Positions 21,487 to 32,600 of a DNA stretch of 64,000 nt are shown one piece after another. Numbering within the stretch: position 1 is the first letter of the stretch; every line of letters begins with the position of its first letter. The stretch is taken from assembly GCA_965262395.1 (NCBI GenBank), contig CBDHFF010000001.1, positions 1 through 64,000 on the forward strand, in the 5' to 3' direction. The notes under the pieces were generated by a model. It saw only the letters and a program-made list of their open reading frames with translations. It did not search any database and was not told where the DNA came from. The position numbers and the translations under genes were made by a program. The stretch comes from CBDHFF01 sp965262395. Lineage in GTDB: Bacteria; Pseudomonadota; Alphaproteobacteria; Rickettsiales; Anaplasmataceae.

Positions 21487-24400
21487 TTATTTCTTTACTG
21501 GTGTAGTCTTACTGTTTTTTAGATCCCATGCTGTTTTTTTATTATTATTTGAAACTGCTATAGTTTGAAGATATTGATCCATGTTAACTGTTATATTATC
21601 TAATGCCTGTGGATCAACTCCTAATACAAAACTTACTACCTCACTTGGAGGAGTACCTCCTGTTTTATCATTAAATAGATATATTTTACTTTCTTGTACA
21701 TATTGACCTGCTGAATTTTTATATATACTATATTCTCCTCCATTTATAACAGGAACACTGTTATACACTCCGTTATCTTTAATTGCTAAATCTGTGTATG
21801 ACAACATTTGATTTGTACTTTTAAAAGGATTGTTATCAAATTGTTTTGGTATCGTTATAGTTAATCCATCTGCAGCAAACTTTGCAAATGCTGCATTATC
21901 TATTTTACCATCATCAGTAACAAAAAGATGTTTATAATTTTTTGCATATTCCATTCCAAATCCTATATTATAACCTGCTATATCATTCTCTTGATCTGGT
22001 CCACCTACCTTCTCTACATATGTAGGGAATATATAAGGTCTACCATCTGTCTTATCTAGTCTACCTGTGTTTATATCCATTAATGTATGTTTCCATATTT
22101 TTTTCATTAGTGCATTATATGATGCATCTGCATATTCTATTTTACCTTCATTAATCTGAGATGTAGTTTTATCTAAATTATTACCAAGACTATATGTATA
22201 ATCAAGATTCTGTGCAGGTATCTGTTGAATTGATTTAACAATAGATTCTAGTTGAGCTAGAGCTAGTGATGATTCAGATGCAACATCATATGTTGAGGTA
22301 TAAGTATTAAAAGCTGTTTCTCCAACACCTTCCTCTTTTTGACCAAGCATCTGTGCTCTTAGATTATATACAAGTCCTTGATCAGCAGCAACATCTGATG
22401 ACATTACAGCATTTATGTTTTCTTTTTGTTGATCAAAATATTCACCACCTTCTTCTAATGCATCTTCACGGTCAAACTCCCAACCACCTGCATGTCCTTG
22501 ATGATAGGTATTTGTTCCCCAAAAACCTTCTTTATGTTCTCTTCCTGTCCAATATCTTTGTGCTAGAGTTTCTCTATCATTCCAGAATTGATTTTCACTT
22601 ACTAAGAAATTATAATCATCTTCATCTTTAGAAGAGTTTGATGAATTTAATTCACCTCTTTGGCTATCCATCAGATAATTCATATTAGCAAATATAGTCT
22701 GATATTCAGACTTAGTTACAGATTTTCTCACTGGCTTACCTGTACCATCAACAATAGGTTCTTCAAGTTTACCATTTTCTGAAGCATACTTTACTTGATG
22801 CCAAGGGACACCCTTATTTAACATATCTATTTCTCCTTGTGTGAGCAGTATTGGTGGTATGGAAAACGGTTGGTTTTTATATTCAGAAGAGTTTTCCATT
22901 TCAGCATCTTTTATCACAGCATAGTCATGAGCTTGATGATAAACTTTATTCATCTCTTCTACCTTTAGATTAAGTCTTTCTCTACCTTTTAAAACTGATT
23001 TATATTGTTCATGTATCACAGATGCTAAAGCTGGTTTAAGATTTAAATTTGCTAAGTTATAATTAAGACTTGTTCCATCTGATGTTTGTACTAGAGTAGT
23101 ATACTTATCTGACATATTCTTAAGTATTCTATCAAATTCAGTTCTATTAACAGGACTACCATTATTAAGATCCTGCCATGCTACTTGTAAAGTTGCAGTT
23201 TTTTGTGTAGTCTTCTTTGTATTAGGATCATAAAAACTATATGTAAGTTGTCCATTACCCTTATACATACTTTCATCTATCATATCATTTGGCAACTCTC
23301 TAAGTAATGTTTCTAGAAATGCTATTTCTGTATTTGTTTGTTGATTTCCTAGTTCTATTGTAGCTTGCTTATTCTCTTCTAATACATTTACATTAGCTCT
23401 TTCATCATCATCAATTGTTCCATCTCCATCTAAATCCACTCCTGTTAATGAACCACTTACATTAGCATCTCCTTCTTCTACAAACATTCCACCATCTAAT
23501 CCTAGTCTATTGGCACTACCATTATTAGTACCATCATTACTAGCTTTAAATTTAGCTAATGCCATATCAATCTGACCCTTAACAGCTATCTTATTAAGGT
23601 CATATGAATTTTGTATAGCCATTCTGTTAAGATCATATCTATGTTGATGTTCCATTTTCTTAAATGGATTAGCTTCAAATGTTTGTTCAGCATCTACTTG
23701 ACTATATGCTATTGCTGCTGCATTCATTTTAGGACCCATTACACTAGCCATATACATAGAGTAGGCCTTATTTAATAACCCATCTACATCTGACACAGGA
23801 GCTTTGCTATCTACAATTCTACTCTTAACAGCATCTCTGTTTTCTTTAACTAATTTTTTATTGAACTGAGACAATAAAAATAATTCATCTTCAGGAGTTC
23901 CGGGTACTATATTATTAAGTCTTTTATAATCTTCCCAGTTTCTAGCAGCTATAGTTTCTTTTTTTAATTCTGATTCTTTTTCAACAAGCTCAGTTAAATC
24001 TGCTTTTGATTGTCTTTCTATTATATCTGTAGCCCAAAATTGTTTAGCTCCTTCTACACTTCCATATTTTTGTATATTTTCTTCACTTTCAGAGAATTGT
24101 CTTTGTCTTACTTTAGCTTCTGTTAAAAGACCTCTTAATACAACAGGGTCTTTCATTACTGTATTCTTCAAATACTCAGCCGCTGGATTTCTATAAATTG
24201 GAATTGGCTGATTGCTTTCATCTAGTTTAAAGTTTTTACCATCTTCATTCATTTCATAACCAACTATCTGTCTAGTTAGTGCAGTACCATTCTGTGTAGT
24301 TATAATCCAGTCACCTTCTAGTGTAGTTTGTTTAATAGATAGTTCACTATCCTTTAATGCTTCAAAAGATCTTTCATATATATTAGGATTTACAACATAA

Positions 24401-24900
24401 CTTGGCATTGCCATATTAACTGCAGCATCTGCATCAGCAGCTTTATAATCCTGCATCTGATATTTAAGATCCTCTACACCTACTTGCCAATAATCATCCC
24501 TCATTTCTTCACTAGCAGATGTCATATATGAATTAGCTTGTTGCATTTCCTTACTATATAGTTTGGTAAATGCCATATCCTTAACAACCCTTTTGTCATC
24601 AAAGAAAGGTTTAAATAGACCTTTTGCAACATCTACATTTTGTTGTAATGATAAGTCTATACCACTAACTTGTTTTAGTCCATTACTAAGAGTATTGGCA
24701 TATTGATTTCTTACCTCTAGATTGTCTTCTCTAGATAGAGGAGCATGAACAACTTTACTATATAGGTTATTAAGTGTCTTAAAATTTGAGTCATACCTAT
24801 CTTGTCTAACATTTAAAACATCAGACAGAAATTTATAGTCTGGTTTAAATGGTGCTAGTTGTGGTATGTAGTCTGTTACGCCTTTTATATAAGTTGCCAT
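21487..24900 (-). CDS. 1137-residue cargo-like virion protein, function unknown
   Basis: It opens with MATYIKGVTDYIPQLAPFKP and a long helical, charged region rich in Asn, Gln and Lys. No enzymatic motif, signal peptide or transmembrane segment is visible. One stretch near the middle (about residues 480-500) reads LTGVDLDGDGTIDDDERAN, which resembles an EF-hand/dockerin-type calcium loop (DxDxDGxxDxxE). The opening segment resembles proteins I have seen next to polymerases in uncultured phages of Bacteroidota, but I cannot verify that here. It lies 10 bases upstream of the polymerase gene and after a 59-base gap that may contain a weak promoter-like element. The position fits one of the helical cargo proteins of crAss-like virions. 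Function is inferred only from context. Confidence 0.6.
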   Translation of the reverse strand: MATYIKGVTDYIPQLAPFKPDYKFLSDVLNVRQDRYDSNFKTLNNLYSKVVHAPLSREDNLEVRNQYANTLSNGLKQVSGIDLSLQQNVDVAKGLFKPFFDDKRVVKDMAFTKLYSKEMQQANSYMTSASEEMRDDYWQVGVEDLKYQMQDYKAADADAAVNMAMPSYVVNPNIYERSFEALKDSELSIKQTTLEGDWIITTQNGTALTRQIVGYEMNEDGKNFKLDESNQPIPIYRNPAAEYLKNTVMKDPVVLRGLLTEAKVRQRQFSESEENIQKYGSVEGAKQFWATDIIERQSKADLTELVEKESELKKETIAARNWEDYKRLNNIVPGTPEDELFLLSQFNKKLVKENRDAVKSRIVDSKAPVSDVDGLLNKAYSMYMASVMGPKMNAAAIAYSQVDAEQTFEANPFKKMEHQHRYDLNRMAIQNSYDLNKIAVKGQIDMALAKFKASNDGTNNGSANRLGLDGGMFVEEGDANVSGSLTGVDLDGDGTIDDDERANVNVLEENKQATIELGNQQTNTEIAFLETLLRELPNDMIDESMYKGNGQLTYSFYDPNTKKTTQKTATLQVAWQDLNNGSPVNRTEFDRILKNMSDKYTTLVQTSDGTSLNYNLANLNLKPALASVIHEQYKSVLKGRERLNLKVEEMNKVYHQAHDYAVIKDAEMENSSEYKNQPFSIPPILLTQGEIDMLNKGVPWHQVKYASENGKLEEPIVDGTGKPVRKSVTKSEYQTIFANMNYLMDSQRGELNSSNSSKDEDDYNFLVSENQFWNDRETLAQRYWTGREHKEGFWGTNTYHQGHAGGWEFDREDALEEGGEYFDQQKENINAVMSSDVAADQGLVYNLRAQMLGQKEEGVGETAFNTYTSTYDVASESSLALAQLESIVKSIQQIPAQNLDYTYSLGNNLDKTTSQINEGKIEYADASYNALMKKIWKHTLMDINTGRLDKTDGRPYIFPTYVEKVGGPDQENDIAGYNIGFGMEYAKNYKHLFVTDDGKIDNAAFAKFAADGLTITIPKQFDNNPFKSTNQMLSYTDLAIKDNGVYNSVPVINGGEYSIYKNSAGQYVQESKIYLFNDKTGGTPPSEVVSFVLGVDPQALDNITVNMDQYLQTIAVSNNNKKTAWDLKNSKTTPVKK

Positions 24901-24933
24901 ATTACAAAGATAATAAAATTTTATAAGTTTTGA

Positions 24934-24955
24934 ATGTCATATTGATACACTTTTT
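24934..24955 (-). promoter_or_regulatory. Weak candidate copy of the late promoter-like element
   Basis: In the 59-base gap before the 1137-residue gene the minus strand reads GTGTATCAATATGACAT after a run of A. It shares only the GTAT...TAT...A spacing with the five better copies and lies 33 bases before the ATG. The assignment is doubtful. Confidence 0.25.
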
Positions 24956-24959
24956 AAGT

Positions 24960-27900
24960 TTAATTTCCTCTTAATGGAGAAAACCAATTTCTTAGTTGTC
25001 CACCCTTTCTTAATATTCTATCCTTTCTTCCTGTCTCTCTACCATATCTAGCTGGTTGTCCTTGGTATCCTGAGTTAGTTATAACTGCTGCATTCTGTTT
25101 TGCAAAACTATTATTAGGATTAGCTGGCCCAGGTGGTGTATACTTTGGCCATAGATTTTCAGGTACTTTATTCTTCCTTAACATCTCTATTTGTTTTGCA
25201 TAGTTATCATCATATGTTTTAGGATCAACATAATTAGGATCTGCATGGAATGTTTTATTATTTACATTCGTTAACATTCCTCCACTAGAAGGATCAATAT
25301 CAAATTGAGGATAGATACTATTTAGATTAGCTGTATTTGCTCTATTAGTATAAGCATTCTGTACTTGAGCAGTTATAGCAGCATTAGCTTTTCTTAGAGA
25401 GTTATCATAATTCTCTTCTGTTAATACAGTGTTGTCATATAATTGTTTTAACTCATTGTTATTTAACATCTGAGTTTTATATTCCATCTCAGCATTTTTA
25501 ACATTAAGATCATTTCCTACCTTAATATTATTACTGTGAACCTTATTAACTGTATCAGCTATTGCAGTCATTGCCTTACCTTGTGTTGCAAGAGCTGCAG
25601 CAGCTGCTCTTTGTGGTCCACCAAATGCTGTAGCTGCTGAAGCTGCTATTCCTGCTTGTTCACTAATAGCTGCAATCTCTCTAGTAGGATCATCAAATAC
25701 ACCATCAATACCAACCTGATCATAATGAGGTGCCCATGGATAACGTTTCTTTAAACTCATCTTAGCATCTAATGCATTAGCCATACCAAGTTCATCTTGT
25801 AACCAGAAAGGTGTATCTTTTTTTGTTGTTATTTCTGGTGGTGGAATTTTATCTGGTGGAATTTGTTTATCACATGAACATCCTGTTTTAGCTGTTTCAT
25901 CCCATGGTGTCCAAGTACCACCTATTTCTACACATGCTGCTTCCATTCCTGCTGCATTTGTACATCCTATTTCTTCTGTTGAGTCATTTCTGGTATAAGT
26001 CTCTCTTTGATCATTAGTAGTATTACCAAATTTTTCATCTTCTGGAGATATAGCAAGACCAAATACTGATTGATCTTTTACACCAGTTTGCATAAATTCT
26101 GTATATTCATCACCTGTTAATGCTAAAGCTTGACCTCCAATATATCCTGATTGAACATGACCAACCATATCATCAGTTAAAGGAGACATCCCTGAACCTT
26201 TTAATGATGTATGATATTTATCATTTGTTCCATCATCCCAATCTGTTGTATTTCTTTCTTCTTGAGTTAAGTTTTCTTTAAAGTAAGCGTTATGCTCCTG
26301 CATTGTAACATATGCATTATGATACTCCTGTTCTCCAATCACATCTTTTCCTTTACTTTTTCTTCTATCTACATAAGCATCATATCTCTTTTTTCTATAT
26401 TCTTCAGCCTGTGGAGTATCCGCCATATAATCTATAGACCAACTACCTTCACCCCCAGTAAAAACTTGATCTTCTAATGTAACAGCAGCAGTATTTTGAC
26501 GTGATTGATTAATTTTATTTGTTTGATCATTAGCAATCTCTTGTTTATTTCTTGTATCAATTTGCATAATTGCATTATAAAGACCAATCTGTTTTGGATC
26601 TTTACTCTTTCTTAATTTATTCAACTCTTTTTCAGAATAAGTATTTCCTTTATATGTAACTTCTTTACCTTTCTTAGCCATTGGCAATTCACCCCCTTTA
26701 TCAAAAGTATATGATGCTCCAAAGTTAGTGGTTGGAGATTCAGATAATATATTATCTAATCCTGCATTTACTGAAAAATTACCTTTATTAAGATTTATAC
26801 CTGCTCCAAGTCCAGTTCCATAAGGACTTAGTGCTGTATTTAATGATCCTTTAAGACCAATTGATTCATCATTACCTAATCCAAAGTCTACACCTGCTTC
26901 ACCACTTAGATATGGATTTAAATAGTGTGATTGTCTTGAACTCATAGATGTACTATGACTGTTAGGAAATGTTGGAGACCAGGTATTACCCATACCCCAT
27001 CCAAGTCCACCTCTACCTTCTGCATAACCTCTAGTTCTATCATTTAAAGATCCAACATTAATACCTGTAGATAAATCAAGATTTGCAATAGTATTTGATC
27101 TATCTACTATATCCATGTTCTCATTACCGGTACTATGAGAAAATCCAAATGGAACTTTATCTATTGCAAGTGGGTTTATACCTAGATTCATTCCAGTATA
27201 TTTTTGTACATTAACATCCTCAAATCCTAATGCATTGTGATAACCCATATCCTCTTCAGAAGTAAAATTTCTACTTGAAAGTAAAAGATCTGGTCTTGTT
27301 GTATTACCTGTATTAATTGTAACAGACTCATCTGTTAATTCACCAGTAGTTTGAAATTGTGGTAAACTACCACCAGTTGCAAATGACCAATCAGACCCTA
27401 CATAATATGGACTATTTGTATTAGTATAATCTAATGGTAATCCTTTTGCTCTACCAGTAACATTAGGTTGATCTGAACCATCATCTTGATTAGGTGGTCT
27501 CATATAATTACTTGATTGTAAATCATCTCCTTCTGATGTATTATATGTATTATATACATTGGTTATATTTGGATTATCTGAACCAACTGGTGAACTATTA
27601 TTATTCTCATATTCAGGTTCTTCACCATGTATATTCTTATATGCTTGAGTATAATTAGGATCTGGTTGATTTGGAGGTGTACCACCTTTATTAATATGAT
27701 CTTCCCATATCTCAATCTTTTTTGGATCTGTTGCACCTGTAACTCCTAACATACTCATCTGTTGACCAGCTGTAGGTATCATGCTATTCATTTGATTCTG
27801 ATAAGTATTCATATTAGCATTGGTCTGAGTTGTAAAGTCATTCATTAATTTATCATTTGCAATTTGATATTGAGCAAGTATTTGTTCAGTGGTTGGTATT

Positions 27901-29612
27901 GTAGGATCATTATTCTCTCCAACATTACCTGTTTCAATAATATCATCATCTTGTATTATAAGATTGTTTTGGTAACTACTTGGATGTGTGTTGTCTTGTA
28001 CAGAAGGTGAAGGATGGAAAAAATCAAAGTCTCCCATTTGTGCTTTAGGTAAACCTCCACCATATTTTCTTTTATACATTAAATTTACACTAGGTAAATT
28101 GTGATCTTGCCACCAGTTTTTTACATTTCTTCCTATCTTAGTTCTATCCCCTAGATAATTAAGACCATAATTTATTCCTCCTGTTATGATTCCATCTTTA
28201 ACACCTTGCTTAACATTATGCCAATATGCATTAGCTAGATCACCTTTTTGTAGTACGTTGTTTTCATTTAAACGGTAATCTCTACCAGTAATATTAATGT
28301 TTTGATCTCTGAACCAATCAAAATCTGGTTCATCATGTCCACTTAATAATTTATCTATATTAGCTTGTACAGCAGGACAAGTACCATCTGCACAATTTAA
28401 TTCATTAACTTGATTTATCCAATCTTGTCCACCCATAGCATCTGTGTAATCGTTATAAGCACCTTTCCAATTTTTTCTATTAGTAAATCCTGTATTAAGA
28501 CTTCTACCAAGTATACTACCAAGAGCTGTGGTACCTGCTAACTTTAAAGATTGATTTTTATTAGTTCTACCATCATTAGATCCAAAATACCCAAACTGAG
28601 CTTTTGGTAGTAGTTGAGATATCTGACCACCACGTCTTGCCATTGCTGGTTGTTGCATAGGTGGTTGTGGTGGCATCATACCCTGTGGTGGCATTCCTCC
28701 TCCTTGTGGTGCTTCTCCATGTGTAGCACCTGGCATCATACTACCATCTGGCATTTGATGCATTGGACCACCTTGTGGAGGCATTCCTTGTTGAGGAGCT
28801 TCTTGGAATCCCATTCCTTGTTGTTGTTGTTGCTGCTGTTGTGCCATCTGCTGCTGTTGCATCATCATTGCTTGTTGCTTCTTCATCTGTAATAATTGCA
28901 ATTGATCTTCTATAGGAAGTTGCATCATCATCTTTTGTTCAGCTTCTTGTGCACTAATTTGTTCTATCTTCTGAGAAAATTCTAAAGGATTAATACCTTT
29001 CTCTTGTAAATATGGATAAGCAGCTAATGGTACACCATCATCAAATTTCTTTCTAGCTTCTTGTAAAAATGCTAGTTGAGATAATGATTTTTTATTCTTA
29101 TCTAACATATATTCTGCAGTATCTCTTGTAATATGATCAGAATGTTCATTATCTAATAGAGATATAAAATTATTTAATTGATAATTTTTAGATACTTTAG
29201 CTGGTGAGATTCTCTTTTTTGATTCAATACCCATTTCATGAAGTTCATACTTATTAAGTTTCATCTTAGCAGTATCTGAGTATATAAAAGATTGTGGAGG
29301 TAAATGTAATGGAGTACCACCACTACCATGTCTATTACCACCTATATCATATAATTCATAGTCTCCATCATTATTCATATCTGTTAATACAGTCTCTCCT
29401 TTCTCAGCTTCAAGATTTGCTTGATCTCTAGGTACAGGGGCTAAAGAATAATTAACTGAACTAAAAGGTGAATCACCACCATTAGTATTATCTATATGAG
29501 GAACTCCCACTAAACCATAGTTAGATTGATCACCTGTAGTTCCTCCATCTCTGTATACCTTTCCATTTGCCAAGGCAAATCCTTTTGGTAGGTTTTTGAT
29601 TTTTACTTTCAT
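24960..29612 (-). CDS. 1550-residue mosaic virion protein with Q-rich tract and outer-membrane barrel-like segment
   Basis: Residues 1-110 form an N-terminal domain containing ANLEAEKGETV and GGTPLHLPPQSFIYS, a domain type I associate with phages of Bacteroidota. Residues about 225-325 are a Gln/Met/Pro/Gly-rich low-complexity linker. The motif GG-x-LP-x-AQ-x-G recurs: LLPKAQFG (~340), GGGLPKAQMG (~517), GGSLPQFQTTG (~747), GGELPMAKKG (~972) and a final RKGGQLRNWF near the C-terminus. Between the third and fourth copies, residues about 800-970 show strictly alternating hydrophobic/Gly strands (for example AGVDFGL, LGAGINL, FSVNAGL) ending in FGASYTF, which resembles the C-terminal signal of outer-membrane beta-barrels. 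A NCADGTC segment lies near residue 405. The start lies 2 bases after the 1624-residue gene, so the two are probably translated together. The role is likely delivery across the host envelope, by inference. Confidence 0.65.
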   Translation of the reverse strand: MKVKIKNLPKGFALANGKVYRDGGTTGDQSNYGLVGVPHIDNTNGGDSPFSSVNYSLAPVPRDQANLEAEKGETVLTDMNNDGDYELYDIGGNRHGSGGTPLHLPPQSFIYSDTAKMKLNKYELHEMGIESKKRISPAKVSKNYQLNNFISLLDNEHSDHITRDTAEYMLDKNKKSLSQLAFLQEARKKFDDGVPLAAYPYLQEKGINPLEFSQKIEQISAQEAEQKMMMQLPIEDQLQLLQMKKQQAMMMQQQQMAQQQQQQQQGMGFQEAPQQGMPPQGGPMHQMPDGSMMPGATHGEAPQGGGMPPQGMMPPQPPMQQPAMARRGGQISQLLPKAQFGYFGSNDGRTNKNQSLKLAGTTALGSILGRSLNTGFTNRKNWKGAYNDYTDAMGGQDWINQVNELNCADGTCPAVQANIDKLLSGHDEPDFDWFRDQNINITGRDYRLNENNVLQKGDLANAYWHNVKQGVKDGIITGGINYGLNYLGDRTKIGRNVKNWWQDHNLPSVNLMYKRKYGGGLPKAQMGDFDFFHPSPSVQDNTHPSSYQNNLIIQDDDIIETGNVGENNDPTIPTTEQILAQYQIANDKLMNDFTTQTNANMNTYQNQMNSMIPTAGQQMSMLGVTGATDPKKIEIWEDHINKGGTPPNQPDPNYTQAYKNIHGEEPEYENNNSSPVGSDNPNITNVYNTYNTSEGDDLQSSNYMRPPNQDDGSDQPNVTGRAKGLPLDYTNTNSPYYVGSDWSFATGGSLPQFQTTGELTDESVTINTGNTTRPDLLLSSRNFTSEEDMGYHNALGFEDVNVQKYTGMNLGINPLAIDKVPFGFSHSTGNENMDIVDRSNTIANLDLSTGINVGSLNDRTRGYAEGRGGLGWGMGNTWSPTFPNSHSTSMSSRQSHYLNPYLSGEAGVDFGLGNDESIGLKGSLNTALSPYGTGLGAGINLNKGNFSVNAGLDNILSESPTTNFGASYTFDKGGELPMAKKGKEVTYKGNTYSEKELNKLRKSKDPKQIGLYNAIMQIDTRNKQEIANDQTNKINQSRQNTAAVTLEDQVFTGGEGSWSIDYMADTPQAEEYRKKRYDAYVDRRKSKGKDVIGEQEYHNAYVTMQEHNAYFKENLTQEERNTTDWDDGTNDKYHTSLKGSGMSPLTDDMVGHVQSGYIGGQALALTGDEYTEFMQTGVKDQSVFGLAISPEDEKFGNTTNDQRETYTRNDSTEEIGCTNAAGMEAACVEIGGTWTPWDETAKTGCSCDKQIPPDKIPPPEITTKKDTPFWLQDELGMANALDAKMSLKKRYPWAPHYDQVGIDGVFDDPTREIAAISEQAGIAASAATAFGGPQRAAAAALATQGKAMTAIADTVNKVHSNNIKVGNDLNVKNAEMEYKTQMLNNNELKQLYDNTVLTEENYDNSLRKANAAITAQVQNAYTNRANTANLNSIYPQFDIDPSSGGMLTNVNNKTFHADPNYVDPKTYDDNYAKQIEMLRKNKVPENLWPKYTPPGPANPNNSFAKQNAAVITNSGYQGQPARYGRETGRKDRILRKGGQLRNWFSPLRGN
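28815..28862 (-). repeat. CAG/CAA-type trinucleotide-rich tract coding poly-Gln
   Basis: On the plus strand the stretch is almost pure TTG/CTG triplets and encodes a run of eight or more Gln inside a longer Gln/Met-rich linker (codons CAA and CAG on the coding strand). Such tracts are prone to slippage, so their length probably varies between related phages. Confidence 0.6.
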
Positions 29613-29614
29613 AA

Positions 29615-32600
29615 TTATATAATTTCTATTTGGGCTCCTGCAGCCACTAATTGTTTATACGTATTCATATCTATTTCTATCTCTCCACCATCATTAAAGA
29701 ATGATCCTCCATATTTTGTCATTGTTGTTCCGGGTACTACTTTATCATCTGGTCTAAATATTCCTGTGTTCACATCATAATCACCTTTACTACCTGTTAA
29801 GTCTGCATCATTAGCTGCCCACATATTATCAGATAAATATGCATTGTTCATCATTGTATCTTTTTGTTTACGTTCTGCATTTGCTTCTAACATTCTATTA
29901 AGAGGTTTAGCTATTCTGACTGCTCCCGCCCCTATCTTGCTATATGTTTGACCTACTTTACTATCTAATGCTCTATTTTTAAGATTCCAAAGTTTATCTC
30001 CAAAAGATGGATTAGCATCTTTATTATCTTCATTTAATTGTTTCTCTCTTTGTCTTCTTAATATGTCTTCTCTACTCTCATTATTATCATACTCATCCAT
30101 TGCAGCTAAATCACCATCAAATCCAAGCTCATTAGATCTATCAAACCTTTTTAGGTTCTTTTTTGTTCCTTCATATTTTGGCATATTATCAAGAGTCTCA
30201 TCCATTTTCTTACCAAATTCTTTTTGATTTTGTCTTGTTTCTTTTTTAGTAGGTATGATAGTATTGCCAATTGTTCTGCCGTCTGCACTAGCAGTTTTAA
30301 ATGCCATCTTATCTTGATTCATCTGTATCTGATTACTTAAATCTTCGTCTATCTTAAAGTCAGGAACATTTAATGGATTTGTTTCAACCTGATTAAAACT
30401 TAATGAAGGATTTTCCATTCTGTTATTCATATCAGAAGTAAAAGCATTCCAATCATTCATTGATCTATTTACAGATTGATTCATTGCATACATATTATCT
30501 GCTGAACTAAAGAAAGGTTCTGTCTCTTCTTGAGGTTGTTCCATACCAGTAAACATATCTAAACTCCATGGTTTTTGTTGTAGGCTAAGATCAGTATTAA
30601 AATTCATAGCATCCATGTTATTAGTTAAAGGATTGTATCCACTACTTTTATCAGCAAACATACCTTGACTAAAATCATTACCTAATCCTTTACCAAATTG
30701 TGCTCTAGATAATTCACCACCTTTTTGTTTCATACTACCATAAAACGAATTCATACCATTACTAGAACCATATATACCTGAATACATTGTACTAACATCT
30801 GAATCTATTTCCTCATCAGACTTATCTATACTAGCATCATCTTTTAGAGTCTGATTAAAATTAAGATTTGCATCAAGTAAACCATAAGCAGAACTTCCTG
30901 CACCTAAGATTGATGCTGCAGTACTTCCAATATATGGTGCTACTGATGTTATCCCTGCTCTCTTCATACCTGTATTAACAATATTACTTGTTTGATCATA
31001 TACATTTCCTGCTGTTGTAATAGCATCATCTAACCACCCCCATCCAGTTTGAGCTTTAGGTAATTCACCTCCTTCTTTTTCCCAAAATTTAATATTGTCC
31101 CACATATCTTCTGCTGCATCTTTAGTATCTTCCCATGCATCTTCAATTGCGTCACCAGTAGGTTTAATCCAATTATCATAATGCCAATCAGGTATATTTT
31201 CAACACCCTGTCCAGAAATATCAAAAGGAGTATATTCTTTAACTAAGTATTCATTTACTACATTACCTAAAACTCCACCATAATTATCAGTATTATTATT
31301 CATTGTACCATATGCATTCATTATTGGTAATAAATATTCGTGCCAATTATCCTCACCATTTGCACGTGCATTCATTAAATTTGCTACTGGTCCACTTAAT
31401 AGAAAATCTGTAAGATCTTCACCTGACAAATTACCAACTGAATTTCCTATTACATTAGCTGTTGCTCTATCCAGATTTAGATCATTCCTTAAAATACTAC
31501 TTAATTGCTTTTCACCAAGTGGTTTTCCTTGTGTAATATCAGCAGCTACTTTTTGTAGAAAATCAAAACCTTCATATGAACTTGCCATATCCTCTGCAGA
31601 TTTTCTAGTTCCTGTTGCTGAATGTGCGTTATTAAAAGTGAGTAAATCATCCATTAGTTTTGATGGATCTGTAACACCAGCTGTATTATAAATTCCTCCA
31701 TCACCATCTTTAGAACCTTTATCATCATCTAAATCTAGAGCCCAACATACACCATCTGCACAATTACTAGTTAAAAGATCATACATTTCTTTTTCTCCTT
31801 GACCAAATTGTGTTGGTAATGATCGTCCTTCTATATTTTGCTTTTTTCCTTCCTTAAAGGTTTGTGCTGTATTCATAAAGTTATCAAGCTGATCTTTATT
31901 AAGTTCCATTATTACAGTTCTTACACCTTCTTCATAGTCACCTTCCTGATTATATTCTATTGGTTCATTACCAGTTTCAACCCATCTATTAACATATCCT
32001 TTATTAATATATTCACCTTCTTTATTTTTCTTACTCCAATCTCCAGGTAGTCCATCCTGATCTACAACAAAAGCTTCTATATGTCCTGGTGGCATTTTTT
32101 TAGAACCGGCATTACCATCTAATCCACCTTCATATCCATAAGGATACTGTATGACTTTTATTTGATATGTTTCTTCATCTGTTACATTATCATCTTCATT
32201 CCAATTATCTCCATCAACTTTATATGCATTTGCTGTAGTAGCATCTTTAATATATTCTGTGGCTTCTTTAACATAAGGTTCAAATGCATCTGGCATCCAT
32301 CCTTGATTACCGCTTAAATAATCTGTAGTTTCACCTTCCCATGCATCTGGCATTAACCCTTGATTTCCACTTAGGTAATCTGTTGCTTGATCTTTAAAAT
32401 CTTTATAGAATTCACCAAGACCAAACTGAGCTTTAGGTAATTCACCTCCTTGTTGTCTAATAGGCATACCAAAACCAAGTGTTGCTGACCATCCTGAATT
32501 TGGATTATATCCCGCACTTGCATTAATATTTCCATAATTACCATAACCTCCAACTGTTAAACCTTTATCACCCATTATATCATACTTACCAAAAGCACCA

